Made by a program: the position numbers and the translations under genes. Source: CAITSH01 sp945892985 (GTDB lineage Bacteria; Pseudomonadota; Gammaproteobacteria; Burkholderiales; SG8-39). Taken from it: a stretch of DNA of 8,493 nucleotides. The stretch spans positions 1-8,493 of the forward strand of contig CAMDDU010000088.1 of assembly GCA_945892985.1 (NCBI GenBank). The letters run 5' to 3'. Position 1 is the first letter of the stretch. Every line of letters begins with the position of its first letter. The notes under the pieces were generated by a model. The model did no database searches. It was not told the origin of the DNA and was given only the letters and a program-made list of their open reading frames with translations. Positions 1-6,535 of this stretch are shown here, in pieces.

Positions 1-150
1 CGGCAACTTGCCCAGAGTGCTTATCAACCTTGCCAATTCCCTAGTCCTCATTTCGCGTCTCCTGGTCCAGCGCCTTTGCGCCACACTGCCAGTTTCCGCC
101 CCCACAGGCTCACCAGATGAGCCACCAACATTATTCGCTATATGAGCCAT
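1..150 (-). CDS. Unrecognised open frame running off the window edge (partial, tentative)
   Basis: A minus-strand frame begins with ATG at 150 and stays open for 50 codons to the edge. It starts MAHIANNVGGSSGEPVG and continues into an Arg-rich stretch (QRRWTRRREMRTRELARL). The first ATG has no ribosome binding site. An internal in-frame ATG at 51 (MRTRELARLISTLGKLP) has AGGAG 7 nt upstream (59-63), so the true start may be there, leaving only 17 visible codons. I do not recognise the product. It sits 53 nt past the GlcG-like gene on the same strand, in a locally more AT-rich stretch. A chance open frame is a real possibility, since 50 codons is short. Confidence 0.35.
   Translation of the reverse strand, partial: MAHIANNVGGSSGEPVGAETGSVAQRRWTRRREMRTRELARLISTLGKLP
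107..123. repeat. Small perfect hairpin GGCTCA-N5-TGAGCC
   Basis: GGCTCA (107-112) and TGAGCC (118-123) are perfect complements around a 5-nt loop. The right arm lies in the 8-nt word ATGAGCCA (117-124), which recurs at 142-149 as a direct repeat. No T-run follows on either strand, so it is not a convincing terminator. The hairpin may be an operator-like site ahead of the start at 51, or chance. Confidence 0.3.
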
Positions 151-203
151 TAAATAAGAATGTGCCTATGGCTTTGCCCCCGGGCCCGTACCGCCCGTTT
201 GGT

Positions 204-602
204 TCAAGCTAAGGCATTTATTCCGGCCTGGCAAATCTGTTCATCCTCATGCGATTGCACGCCGGAGACGCCGATGGCGCCGACGCAGTCAGCCCCCACC
301 ATGATGGGCAACCCGCCTTGCACCGGCAATACGGGCATTTTCAGGATGGCGTGGCGTCCGGCGGCGATGCGGTCTTCCCAACTCTTGGTCGAGCGGCGCG
401 AAATGGCGGCACTGCGGCCTTTTTCGATGGCGATTTGCGCGTTGGCCGGCGTCGAGCCGTCCATGCGCATCAGCCACAGCAGGTGGCCGCCGTCATCGAG
501 AATGGAAATAGTGACATTCCATTTGTTTTTCACCGCTTCGGCCTCGCAGGCGGCGGCGATTTTCTTGCAGTCGTCGAGGGTCAGGCAGGGCTTGGTTTTC
601 AT
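204..602 (-). CDS. GlcG/HbpS family protein (DUF336), possible haem-binding protein
   Basis: This is a compact 132-residue protein of the GlcG/HbpS/PduO-C-terminal (DUF336) family. Members include the haem-binding HbpS, the GlcG protein of glycolate operons, and the C-terminal domain of some PduO corrinoid adenosyltransferases. The biochemical role of most stand-alone members is not established. Recognisable segments are LDDGGHLLWLMRMDGS (35-50), IAIEKGRSAA (57-66), QGGLPI (95-100), VGAIGVSG (107-114) and HEDEQ (118-122). No signal peptide is seen, so it is likely cytoplasmic. The ATG at 602 has GGAAG 5 nt upstream. It lies 70 nt downstream of prpE on the same strand and may be the last gene of the unit. 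Its length is normal for single-domain members. A link to propionyl-CoA or B12 metabolism through the PduO relationship is conceivable but unsupported here. Confidence 0.85.
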   Translation of the reverse strand: MKTKPCLTLDDCKKIAAACEAEAVKNKWNVTISILDDGGHLLWLMRMDGSTPANAQIAIEKGRSAAISRRSTKSWEDRIAAGRHAILKMPVLPVQGGLPIMVGADCVGAIGVSGVQSHEDEQICQAGINALA

Positions 603-672
603 GTCGGCTTCCGTAAATGGGCGAAAGCCTCGATTCTAACCGCCCCGCCCGCCTGCGGTGATGGCGTCGCCG

Positions 673-2568
673 CTATTCCTTGAGTGCCGTGCGCACCTGT
701 TCGAGCGCGCCCGGATCCTCGATGGTGGTGAGGTCGCCCGCATCACGCCCCTCGGCCAGCGCCTGTATGGCGCGGCGCAGCGTCTTGCCCGACCGCGTCT
801 TGGGCAGCAGCGTGACGAAATGCACCGCGCTGGGCCGCGCAATCGCCCCAAGTTGCTTGTCCACGGTTGCCATGACTTCCTTCTCGAAGGCCTTGCGCTC
901 TTCGGCGCTGCCCACGCGCGACGCGTCCTTGGGCACGGCAAAGGCCAGCGGCACCTGGCCCTTCAGCGCATCGGCCACACCCACCACCGCGCATTCGGCG
1001 ATGTTCGGATGCATGCTGATCGCCTCCTCGATTTCGCGTGTGCCAAGGCGGTGGCCGGCGACGTTGATGACATCGTCGGCACGGCCAAGGATGAAGTAAT
1101 AGCCGTCCTTGTCGCGGATACCCCAATCGAAGGTGGTGTAGACCTGTTTTTTCGAAAAGGTCGAGAAATAAGTTCGTACGAAACGTTCGTCATCGCCCCA
1201 GATGGTGCTCATGCAGCCCGGGGGCAGCGGTGGCACTATCGCGACCACGGCCTTTTCATCGCTGCCCGCCTCGCTGGCATCCGATTCACGCAACAGCCTG
1301 AGGTCGTAACCGTAGGCCGGAAAACTCGGGCTGCCGAACTTTAGCGGCGTTTTTTCGACCCCGGGCTGCGCGCTTAGGATCGGCCAACCGGTCTCGGTCT
1401 GCCAGTAATTGTCGATGACCGGCTTGCCGAGAGCCTCGGAGATCCAGGCATGCGTCGGTTCATCCAGCGGTTCACCGGCAAGGTACAGCGCCCGCAGGGA
1501 GGAGAGGTTGTGCTTGCTGAGGTAGGCCGCATCGTGCTTTTTCAGCACCCTGATCGCGGTGGGCGAGGTGAACATCACATTGACCTTGTTCTCCTCGACG
1601 ATCTTCCACCAAATGCCGGCGTCCGGCCGCATCGGCAGGCCCTCGTAAAGGATGCTGGTCATGCCGGCGATGAGCGGCGCGTAGATGATGTAGGAGTGGC
1701 CGACCACCCAGCCGATGTCGGAGGCGGTGAACATGGTGTCGCCGGGCGCCCCACAATAGATGTACTTCATCGAGGCGGCCAGCGCCACGGCGTAGCCGCC
1801 GACGTCGCGCTGCACGCCCTTGGGCTTGCCGGTGGTGCCCGAGGTGTAGAGGATGTAGGAAGGCTCGTTGGATTCGAGCCAGGTGCAGGGAACCTGCGCG
1901 CCCTGGTGCTTCGCCGCGAGCGCATCCCACTCGACGTCCCTGCCTGCGACGATGGGCATGCCTGGTTCAAGTCCGCGGCGAAGAATCAGCACTTTTTCAG
2001 GCGGGTTCTGCGCCAAGCGGATCGATTCGTCGACCAATGCCTTGTACAAAATCGCCTTGCCCATGCGGCTGCCGCCGTCCGCGGTGATCAGCAAGCGCGG
2101 CGTGGCATCGTCTATCCGCGTCGCAAGACTGGCCGCGGCAAAACCGCCAAACACCACCGAGTGGATCGCACCGATACGCGCGCACGCGAGCATGGCGAAA
2201 CTCGCCTCCGGGATCATCGGCATATAAATGATGACGCGGTCGCCGCGCTTGACCCCAAGCTCGAGCAACATCGCGGCAACACGCTGCACCTCGGCGTGCA
2301 ACTCGCGATAGGTGTAACTGGCCTGCTTGTCCACCTCGGTGGAAATCCACACCAGCGCCTTCTGCTCGGCGCGATCGGCAAGGTGGCGGTCGAGGGCGTT
2401 ATGACACAGGTTGGTCTCGCCGCCGACAAACCATTTGGCGAAAGGCGGCCGGCTGAAATCAAGAGTCCGCTGGAATGGCTTGTGCCAGTCGATCAAGCCG
2501 GCCTGCTCAGACCAGAACCCTTCCTTGTCCTCTAGCGAACGGCGATGGAATTGCGCGTAGGTGCTCAT
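673..2568 (-). CDS. prpE: Propionate--CoA ligase (propionyl-CoA synthetase)
   Basis: This cytoplasmic enzyme activates propionate to propionyl-CoA through an acyl-AMP intermediate, using ATP and CoA. The 631 residues match PrpE (E. coli about 628). ANL-superfamily motifs are intact: the phosphate-binding YTSGTTGKPKG (241-251), NYWQTETGW (387-395), the hinge region with Asp481 in TFDWGIRDKDGY, GRADDVINVAGHRLGT (495-510), and the C-terminal catalytic Lys595 in TRSGKTLRR, the residue commonly controlled by acetylation in this family. The C-terminal segment GDLTTIEDPGALEQVR is typical of PrpE rather than acetyl-CoA synthetase. It starts at ATG 2568 with AAGGGG 9 nt upstream and ends in TAG at 673. 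It lies between acuI and a GlcG-like gene on the same strand. In some bacteria PrpE also activates acrylate or 3-hydroxypropionate, which would fit the acuI neighbour; that is inference. Confidence 0.96.
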   Translation of the reverse strand: MSTYAQFHRRSLEDKEGFWSEQAGLIDWHKPFQRTLDFSRPPFAKWFVGGETNLCHNALDRHLADRAEQKALVWISTEVDKQASYTYRELHAEVQRVAAMLLELGVKRGDRVIIYMPMIPEASFAMLACARIGAIHSVVFGGFAAASLATRIDDATPRLLITADGGSRMGKAILYKALVDESIRLAQNPPEKVLILRRGLEPGMPIVAGRDVEWDALAAKHQGAQVPCTWLESNEPSYILYTSGTTGKPKGVQRDVGGYAVALAASMKYIYCGAPGDTMFTASDIGWVVGHSYIIYAPLIAGMTSILYEGLPMRPDAGIWWKIVEENKVNVMFTSPTAIRVLKKHDAAYLSKHNLSSLRALYLAGEPLDEPTHAWISEALGKPVIDNYWQTETGWPILSAQPGVEKTPLKFGSPSFPAYGYDLRLLRESDASEAGSDEKAVVAIVPPLPPGCMSTIWGDDERFVRTYFSTFSKKQVYTTFDWGIRDKDGYYFILGRADDVINVAGHRLGTREIEEAISMHPNIAECAVVGVADALKGQVPLAFAVPKDASRVGSAEERKAFEKEVMATVDKQLGAIARPSAVHFVTLLPKTRSGKTLRRAIQALAEGRDAGDLTTIEDPGALEQVRTALKE

Positions 2569-2648
2569 GCCCGTCTACCCCTTCACGATATGGTATTGCC
2601 AACTATACGGACTGCGGAGAGCAAGTCTAAGCCATTGTGCTGACTCGG

Positions 2649-2685
2649 GGCTTATGCCGCGTCAATGCTTGACTGCCATCAAGCC
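2649..2685. repeat. Two-tier dyad across the acuI stop codon
   Basis: An inner perfect inverted repeat, GTCAA-TGC-TTGAC (2661-2673), and an outer GGCTT/AAGCC pair (2649-2653 and 2681-2685) share the same centre at 2667. They are separated by 7-nt unpaired stretches. The outer right arm overlaps the acuI stop codon at 2679-2681. No T-run follows on the minus strand, so a terminator is unlikely; an operator or mRNA structure ahead of prpE is possible. Confidence 0.35.
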
Positions 2686-3671
2686 GACAAATCGACAACA
2701 ATGCGTCCGCGCACTTTTGCGTTAATGAAATCATCGAATACCGTCGGAAGATCCTCAAACGCAATGGTTCTCACCATTGTTTGCAGGTGCGCCGGCTTCA
2801 TGTCGGTCGCGAGCCGCCGCCACACCTCCCGCCTTAAGGGCATCGGTGTATAGCCAGAATCGATGCCAAGCAGCGACGCGCCGCGCAAGATGAACGGCGC
2901 CACCGTGGTATTGAGGCTCATGCTCGCAGCCAGACCGATTGAGGCGATGGCACCGCCCTGCAGCATGGTGCTGGCCATCCATGCCAGCACTTCACCACCA
3001 AGATTGTCGACGGCCCCCGCCCAGGTGGCGATGTCGAGCGGCTTTATTTTTGTCAAATCCAGGCTCTGGCGCAGCCTTACTTCCTTGGCGCCTATTGTCT
3101 TGAGGTAATCCGCCTCGGCCTCTTTGCCCGTCAGCGCGACGACGTGATAGCCCAGCCGGGACAGGATATCGATGGAAATCGAACCCACTCCGCCGGTGGC
3201 GCCAGAAACAATGACCGGGCCGTTGGCCGGACGCAGCCCCACTTGCTCCATACGCACAATACCCAGCGCCGCCGTATAACCTGCCGTCCCAAGAGCCATC
3301 GCTTCAGCCAGCGTAAGGCCGCGCGGGATTGGCACCACCCAGTCTGCGGGGATACGCGCGTACTCGGCATAGCCGCCGTCATGCGCCACCCCGATCTCAT
3401 AACTGGTCGCGATGACGGCGTCGCCCTTGTTAAAACGCGCATCAGACGACTCGATCACGGTCCCGGACAAATCGATGCCGCCGATGCAGGGGAAGCGGCG
3501 GATGATGCGGCCCTTGCCTGTCGCGGCAAGGGCGTCCTTGTAATTGATGCCAGAATAAGCGACGCGAATGACCACTTCGCCCTTGTCGAGCTCTGCGATG
3601 GTGGTCGACTCGAATGCGCCGCTGACTTGTTTTCCATCCTCGCGCAGTCGGTAGGCTTTGAAATTTTGCAT
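2679..3671 (-). CDS. acuI: Acryloyl-CoA reductase (NADPH), AcuI/YhdH family
   Basis: This is a zinc-free medium-chain dehydrogenase/reductase of the YhdH/AcuI type. The family reduces acryloyl-CoA to propionyl-CoA with NADPH, which detoxifies acrylate and completes reductive assimilation of 3-hydroxypropionate or DMSP-derived acrylate. The protein has 330 residues (E. coli YhdH about 324). It shows the N-terminal GroES-like domain with NYKDALAATGKG (43-54) and FPCIGGIDLSGTV (60-72), then a Rossmann domain with GATGGVGS (157-164), WAGAVDNLGG (207-216), TTVAPFILRG (245-254) and the C-terminal GRIVVDL. These segments align closely with YhdH/AcuI and set it apart from general quinone oxidoreductases. 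It starts 18 nt after zapE and is followed 110 nt later by prpE, whose product shares its propionyl-CoA end point. That pairing makes a true acryloyl-CoA reductase role more likely, but substrate use is inferred. Confidence 0.88.
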   Translation of the reverse strand: MQNFKAYRLREDGKQVSGAFESTTIAELDKGEVVIRVAYSGINYKDALAATGKGRIIRRFPCIGGIDLSGTVIESSDARFNKGDAVIATSYEIGVAHDGGYAEYARIPADWVVPIPRGLTLAEAMALGTAGYTAALGIVRMEQVGLRPANGPVIVSGATGGVGSISIDILSRLGYHVVALTGKEAEADYLKTIGAKEVRLRQSLDLTKIKPLDIATWAGAVDNLGGEVLAWMASTMLQGGAIASIGLAASMSLNTTVAPFILRGASLLGIDSGYTPMPLRREVWRRLATDMKPAHLQTMVRTIAFEDLPTVFDDFINAKVRGRIVVDLSA

Positions 3672-3674
3672 GAG

Positions 3675-3680
3675 CCCTCC
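3675..3680 (-). promoter_or_regulatory. Ribosome binding site that decides the acuI start
   Basis: GGAGGG on the minus strand lies 3-4 nt before the ATG at 3671-3669 and falls inside the longer frame that would start at the ATG at 3686. This supports the inner Met, and a start MQNFKAY fits the N-terminus of the family (E. coli YhdH begins MQALLL). Confidence 0.7.
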
Positions 3681-3689
3681 GGGCATAAG

Positions 3690-4916
3690 CTAAATGGTGG
3701 TGTTCAGCCGCCGCTCGCCAGCCGCACCGGCGGCGTGTCCGGCAAGAGCTTCGCCGGCGCGGCGACTCAGTCGCAGGTAATCGCGTGTCTGCATTTCGAT
3801 GAGGCGGCTCGCCGTGCGGTCAAACTCGAACACCATGGCGCGCAGGCGCGCGTCTTTTTTCACAGCATCGGCCTCCAGCAGTTTTTCCGGCGCGACCGCC
3901 GCCGACAACACCAATTTGACGTGGCTATCGTAAAACACATCAACCATCAGCGTGAAGCGCCGCGCCTCATCGGCGAGTTCCAGCCCCATGCAAGGAACGC
4001 CGGAAACAATGATGGTGTGAAAACGAAGCGCCAGATCAAGGTAGTCGTGTTGCGAACGCCCCCAGCCGCACAGCACATAAAAATCAAACCACACGACACC
4101 ACCGGCGCGATGCACATAGGGAATGACGCGCCCCTCGACATCGAGTTCATGAAATTCCTCATCCACCTCGGCGATCTGGTGGAAGGTGTCGAGCAGCGCC
4201 TTGTCCGATGCCTCGCCAAGCGGGCTGTGATAGACACTGACCTGCTCCAGCGCGCGCAGGCGGTAATCAACGCCGCTGTCGACATTGAGCACGTCGAGCC
4301 TGGACTTGATCAACTCGATGGTCGCGACAAAATCATCGTGCCTGAGACCGTGCTTGTACAACTCATCGGGGTGGTAATTGGAGGTCATGCAATAGACCAC
4401 ACCAAGCTCGATGGTTCTTTTCAGAAGCCGGCCGAGGATCATTGCGTCGGCCACATCGTTGACGTGAAATTCGTCAAAACAGATCAGCCGGTAACGCCTG
4501 GCGATGCGCCGCGCCAGAATACCCAGCGGGTCTTCCTGGCCTTTTATTTCATCAAGCTCGCGGTGAACATCGCGCATAAAATGATGAAAGTGAACCCGGC
4601 GCTTGCGCACCAATGGCACGCAAAGATAAAAGCTGTCCATCAGAAAGCTCTTGCCGCGGCCAACACCGCCCCAAAGGTAAACGCCTTGCGGCAGCGGCGG
4701 ACGCACCACCAGTCGCCTCAGCGCCGAACTGCGCCGCGCCTTGTAAGCGGACCATTCCTCGTACAAACGCTGCAAGCGTTCGACCGCGCGCATTTGCGCC
4801 GCATCGGAGACGTAGCCGCGTCGTTCCAGCGTTCGCCGGTAATAATCAAGAACGGTAAGGTGCTCGCCAGTGGCAAGCCCCAAATCCTCTTCGGAATCAA
4901 ACGCGCCGTCTCTCAC
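3690..4916 (-). CDS. zapE: ZapE/AFG1-like AAA-family ATPase
   Basis: This belongs to the AFG1/ZapE P-loop ATPase family; E. coli ZapE is linked to FtsZ-ring constriction, and the mitochondrial relative AFG1/LACE1 acts in protein quality control. The 408 residues slightly exceed E. coli ZapE (about 375). Visible motifs are Walker A GGVGRGKS (83-90), Walker B LICFDEFH (144-151), a sensor-like TSNYHP (168-173), and the family's C-terminal signature around FDRTASRLIEMQTRDYL (355-371). No signal peptide or membrane segment is evident. The start is a GTG (4916-4914) without a convincing ribosome binding site; similarity to the family begins only near residue 22 (TVLDYYRRTLERRGY), so the first 20 or so residues may be wrong. 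Its position after lpd matches the usual betaproteobacterial OGDH locus. The acuI gene follows after 18 nt, suggesting co-transcription. Confidence 0.93.
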   Translation of the reverse strand: MRDGAFDSEEDLGLATGEHLTVLDYYRRTLERRGYVSDAAQMRAVERLQRLYEEWSAYKARRSSALRRLVVRPPLPQGVYLWGGVGRGKSFLMDSFYLCVPLVRKRRVHFHHFMRDVHRELDEIKGQEDPLGILARRIARRYRLICFDEFHVNDVADAMILGRLLKRTIELGVVYCMTSNYHPDELYKHGLRHDDFVATIELIKSRLDVLNVDSGVDYRLRALEQVSVYHSPLGEASDKALLDTFHQIAEVDEEFHELDVEGRVIPYVHRAGGVVWFDFYVLCGWGRSQHDYLDLALRFHTIIVSGVPCMGLELADEARRFTLMVDVFYDSHVKLVLSAAVAPEKLLEADAVKKDARLRAMVFEFDRTASRLIEMQTRDYLRLSRRAGEALAGHAAGAAGERRLNTTI

Positions 4917-4957
4917 TGCCGAAAAAGGAGGGGAAAGGGAATGGAAAAGAACAGCAT

Positions 4958-4981
4958 GGCGGGCATTCTACGCTTCCCGCC
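4958..4981. repeat. GC-rich hairpin downstream of lpd
   Basis: GGCGGG (4958-4963) and CCCGCC (4976-4981) are perfect 6-nt complements around a 12-nt loop, starting 8 nt past the lpd stop codon (4990-4992). On the minus strand the nearest T-rich stretch (GTTCTTTTCC) begins several bases after the stem, so this is a poor match to an intrinsic terminator. It more likely acts as an mRNA 3' structure, if it has any role. Confidence 0.3.
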
Positions 4982-4989
4982 CGCCCGCT

Positions 4990-6420
4990 TCACATGTTCA
5001 GGGCGCGCTTGTCCACGGCCAGTGCGGCTTCGTGCATGACCTCTGACAGGGACGGATGCGCGTGCACGATCCGGGCAATGTCCTCGGAGGATGCGCGGAA
5101 CTCCATGGCGACGACCGCCTCTGCAATCAACTCGGAAGCATGGGTGTTGACGATGTGCACCCCCAAAATTTCGTCGGTCTTTTCGTGTGCGATCATTTTC
5201 ACGAAACCCTCGGTCTCGTCCTGGCCGAGCGCGCGACCGTTGATGGTGAACGGGAACTGACCGACACGATAGGGAATGCCGGCTGCCTTGAGCTGCTGCT
5301 CTGTTTTGCCGACCCAGGCCATCTCCGGCGAGGTATAAATGACCCATGGGATGGTGTCAAAATTAACGTGGGCCTTCTGGCCGGCAAGAAGTTCCGCCAC
5401 CATGACCCCCTCCTCCTCGCCCTTGTGCGCGAGCATCGGTCCGCGCACCACGTCGCCTATGGCATAAACACCCGGCAGTGCGGTACGGCAATGGTCGTCC
5501 ACCTCGATGAAACCACGCTGATCTATTTTTAAGCCGACCACGTCCGCACCAAGCCCCTCTGTGTTGGGAGTCCGTCCTACAGAGACGATCAGGCGGTCAC
5601 ATTCGAGTTTATTATCTTTGCCATCGGCCGAAACATATTCGACGGTGACGCCCTTTTTGCCGGTCACAAGCTTGCCGATTTTCACCCCAAGCTGGATATC
5701 CATCCCCTGATCTTTGGTGAAAATCTTCCAGGCTGCCTTGGACACGGCCTCATCGGCGGCACCCAGAAATGTCGGCAAAGCCTCCAGCACGCTGACCTTG
5801 GCACCGAGGCGGCGCCATACGCTGCCCAACTCCAGGCCGATGACACCGGCGCCGATGATGCCCAGACGCTGCGGCACATCCTTGAAATCAAGCGCCCCTT
5901 CGTTGTCGCAAATCACCTGATTGTCGACGGGAACACCGGGCAGGTGCCGCGCCTTGGAACCGGTGGCCACAATGACGTTCCTGGCGGTAACCGTTTCCGA
6001 TTTGCCACCGGATGAGACCTCGATCTGCCAGCCATCGGCCTTGCCCGCAAATTTGCCGTACCCCTTTAGCCAGGTGATCTTGTTTTTCTTGAACAGGTAT
6101 TCGATGCCGCCGGTCATCTTGGAGACGATGGCATCCTTGCGCGCGAGCATTTTGTCGATATCCATCCTGGCGCCGGTGACGCTGATCCCGTGCGTCACGA
6201 ATTTGTGGCTGACTGCCTCGAAATTTTCCGAAGATTGCAGCAGTGCCTTGGAAGGAATGCAACCAACATTCAGGCAGGTTCCGCCCAGCACCATCTTGCC
6301 CGCCGCGTTGGTCCAGCCCTCGACGCAGGCGGTGTTCATGCCAAGTTGTGCGCAGCGCACTGCGGCGATATAACCGGCTGGGCCGGCGCCGATGACGACA
6401 ACGTCGAATGTCTGTGACAT
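4990..6420 (-). CDS. lpd: Dihydrolipoyl dehydrogenase, E3 of 2-oxoglutarate dehydrogenase
   Basis: This FAD-containing enzyme reoxidises the dihydrolipoyl group of E2 and produces NADH. The 476-residue length is typical. Visible elements are the FAD-binding GAGPAG (11-16), the redox-active disulfide in GGTCLNVGC (Cys49 and Cys54), the NAD-binding GAGVIG (180-185), a second FAD contact in YAIGDV (309-314), and the C-terminal dimerisation domain with the catalytic pair in HAHPSLSE (His445, Glu450). No key residue is missing. The ATG at 6420 has AAGGA six nucleotides upstream. The long 36-residue stretch before the disulfide, with a short insert (GWTNAAGKMV), is common in OGDH-associated E3s as opposed to the E. 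coli Lpd type. Its place directly behind sucB argues that this is the OGDH-dedicated E3, though E3s can be shared with pyruvate dehydrogenase and the glycine cleavage system. Confidence 0.97.
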   Translation of the reverse strand: MSQTFDVVVIGAGPAGYIAAVRCAQLGMNTACVEGWTNAAGKMVLGGTCLNVGCIPSKALLQSSENFEAVSHKFVTHGISVTGARMDIDKMLARKDAIVSKMTGGIEYLFKKNKITWLKGYGKFAGKADGWQIEVSSGGKSETVTARNVIVATGSKARHLPGVPVDNQVICDNEGALDFKDVPQRLGIIGAGVIGLELGSVWRRLGAKVSVLEALPTFLGAADEAVSKAAWKIFTKDQGMDIQLGVKIGKLVTGKKGVTVEYVSADGKDNKLECDRLIVSVGRTPNTEGLGADVVGLKIDQRGFIEVDDHCRTALPGVYAIGDVVRGPMLAHKGEEEGVMVAELLAGQKAHVNFDTIPWVIYTSPEMAWVGKTEQQLKAAGIPYRVGQFPFTINGRALGQDETEGFVKMIAHEKTDEILGVHIVNTHASELIAEAVVAMEFRASSEDIARIVHAHPSLSEVMHEAALAVDKRALNM

Positions 6421-6431
6421 GTTGAGTCCTT

Positions 6432-6535
6432 AGTGAAAGAGTGAAGAGTGAAAAGTGAATGAGTGAAGGAGTGACAAAATCAAACCCGGCAGGCTTACTT
6501 CGTCACTCCTTCACTCACTCACTCCTTCACACTTC
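6432..6535. repeat. AGTGA short-repeat block forming a long inverted repeat between sucB and lpd
   Basis: On the plus strand six AGTGA units start at 6432, 6440, 6447, 6454, 6462 and 6470, spaced 7-8 nt apart (AGTGAAR-like). After a 26-nt centre (6476-6501), the complementary TCACT units occur at 6503, 6511, 6515 and 6519, with a degenerate TCACA at 6527. The inner arms, 6461-6475 and 6502-6516, are perfect 15-nt complements, and pairing continues outward with a few mismatches and a bulge. In the sucB-lpd transcript this would make a long hairpin occupying nearly the whole 115-nt spacer, from just after the sucB stop to the lpd ribosome binding site. It could stabilise or terminate the upstream mRNA, or be a dispersed genomic repeat. 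The structure is seen directly; the role is not known. Confidence 0.85.

Noticed and set aside
181..203. Intrinsic terminator just after the GlcG-like gene
   Set aside because: The GC-rich CGGGC/GCCCG pairing downstream of the stop is not followed by a T-run on the minus strand, so the call is not supported.
160..639. A 159-codon plus-strand open frame opposite the GlcG-like gene
   Set aside because: The minus-strand frame matches the DUF336 family from end to end and has a good ribosome binding site; the plus-strand translation looks like a shadow.
1450..2535. A 361-codon plus-strand open frame inside prpE
   Set aside because: It is antisense to well-conserved ANL motifs of PrpE, has a His/Arg/Gly-rich shadow-like composition and shows no ribosome binding context.
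2569..2678. Sigma-54 or sigma-70 promoter ahead of prpE
   Set aside because: TGGCAG near the acuI end lacks a correctly spaced TTGC for sigma-54. A TATAGT word (2602-2607, minus strand) lacks an acceptable -35 at 17 nt. A promoter is possible but not supported.
3144..5039. A 631-codon plus-strand open frame antisense to acuI, zapE and the end of lpd
   Set aside because: The minus strand carries three clear family matches over the same bases. Long antisense frames are common opposite GC-rich genes with G/C third positions, and this translation has no recognisable domain.
6432..6535. CRISPR-like array interpretation of the AGTGA repeats
   Set aside because: The units are only 7-8 nt with no spacers of constant length, and the two halves are inverted relative to each other. 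No cas gene is present.
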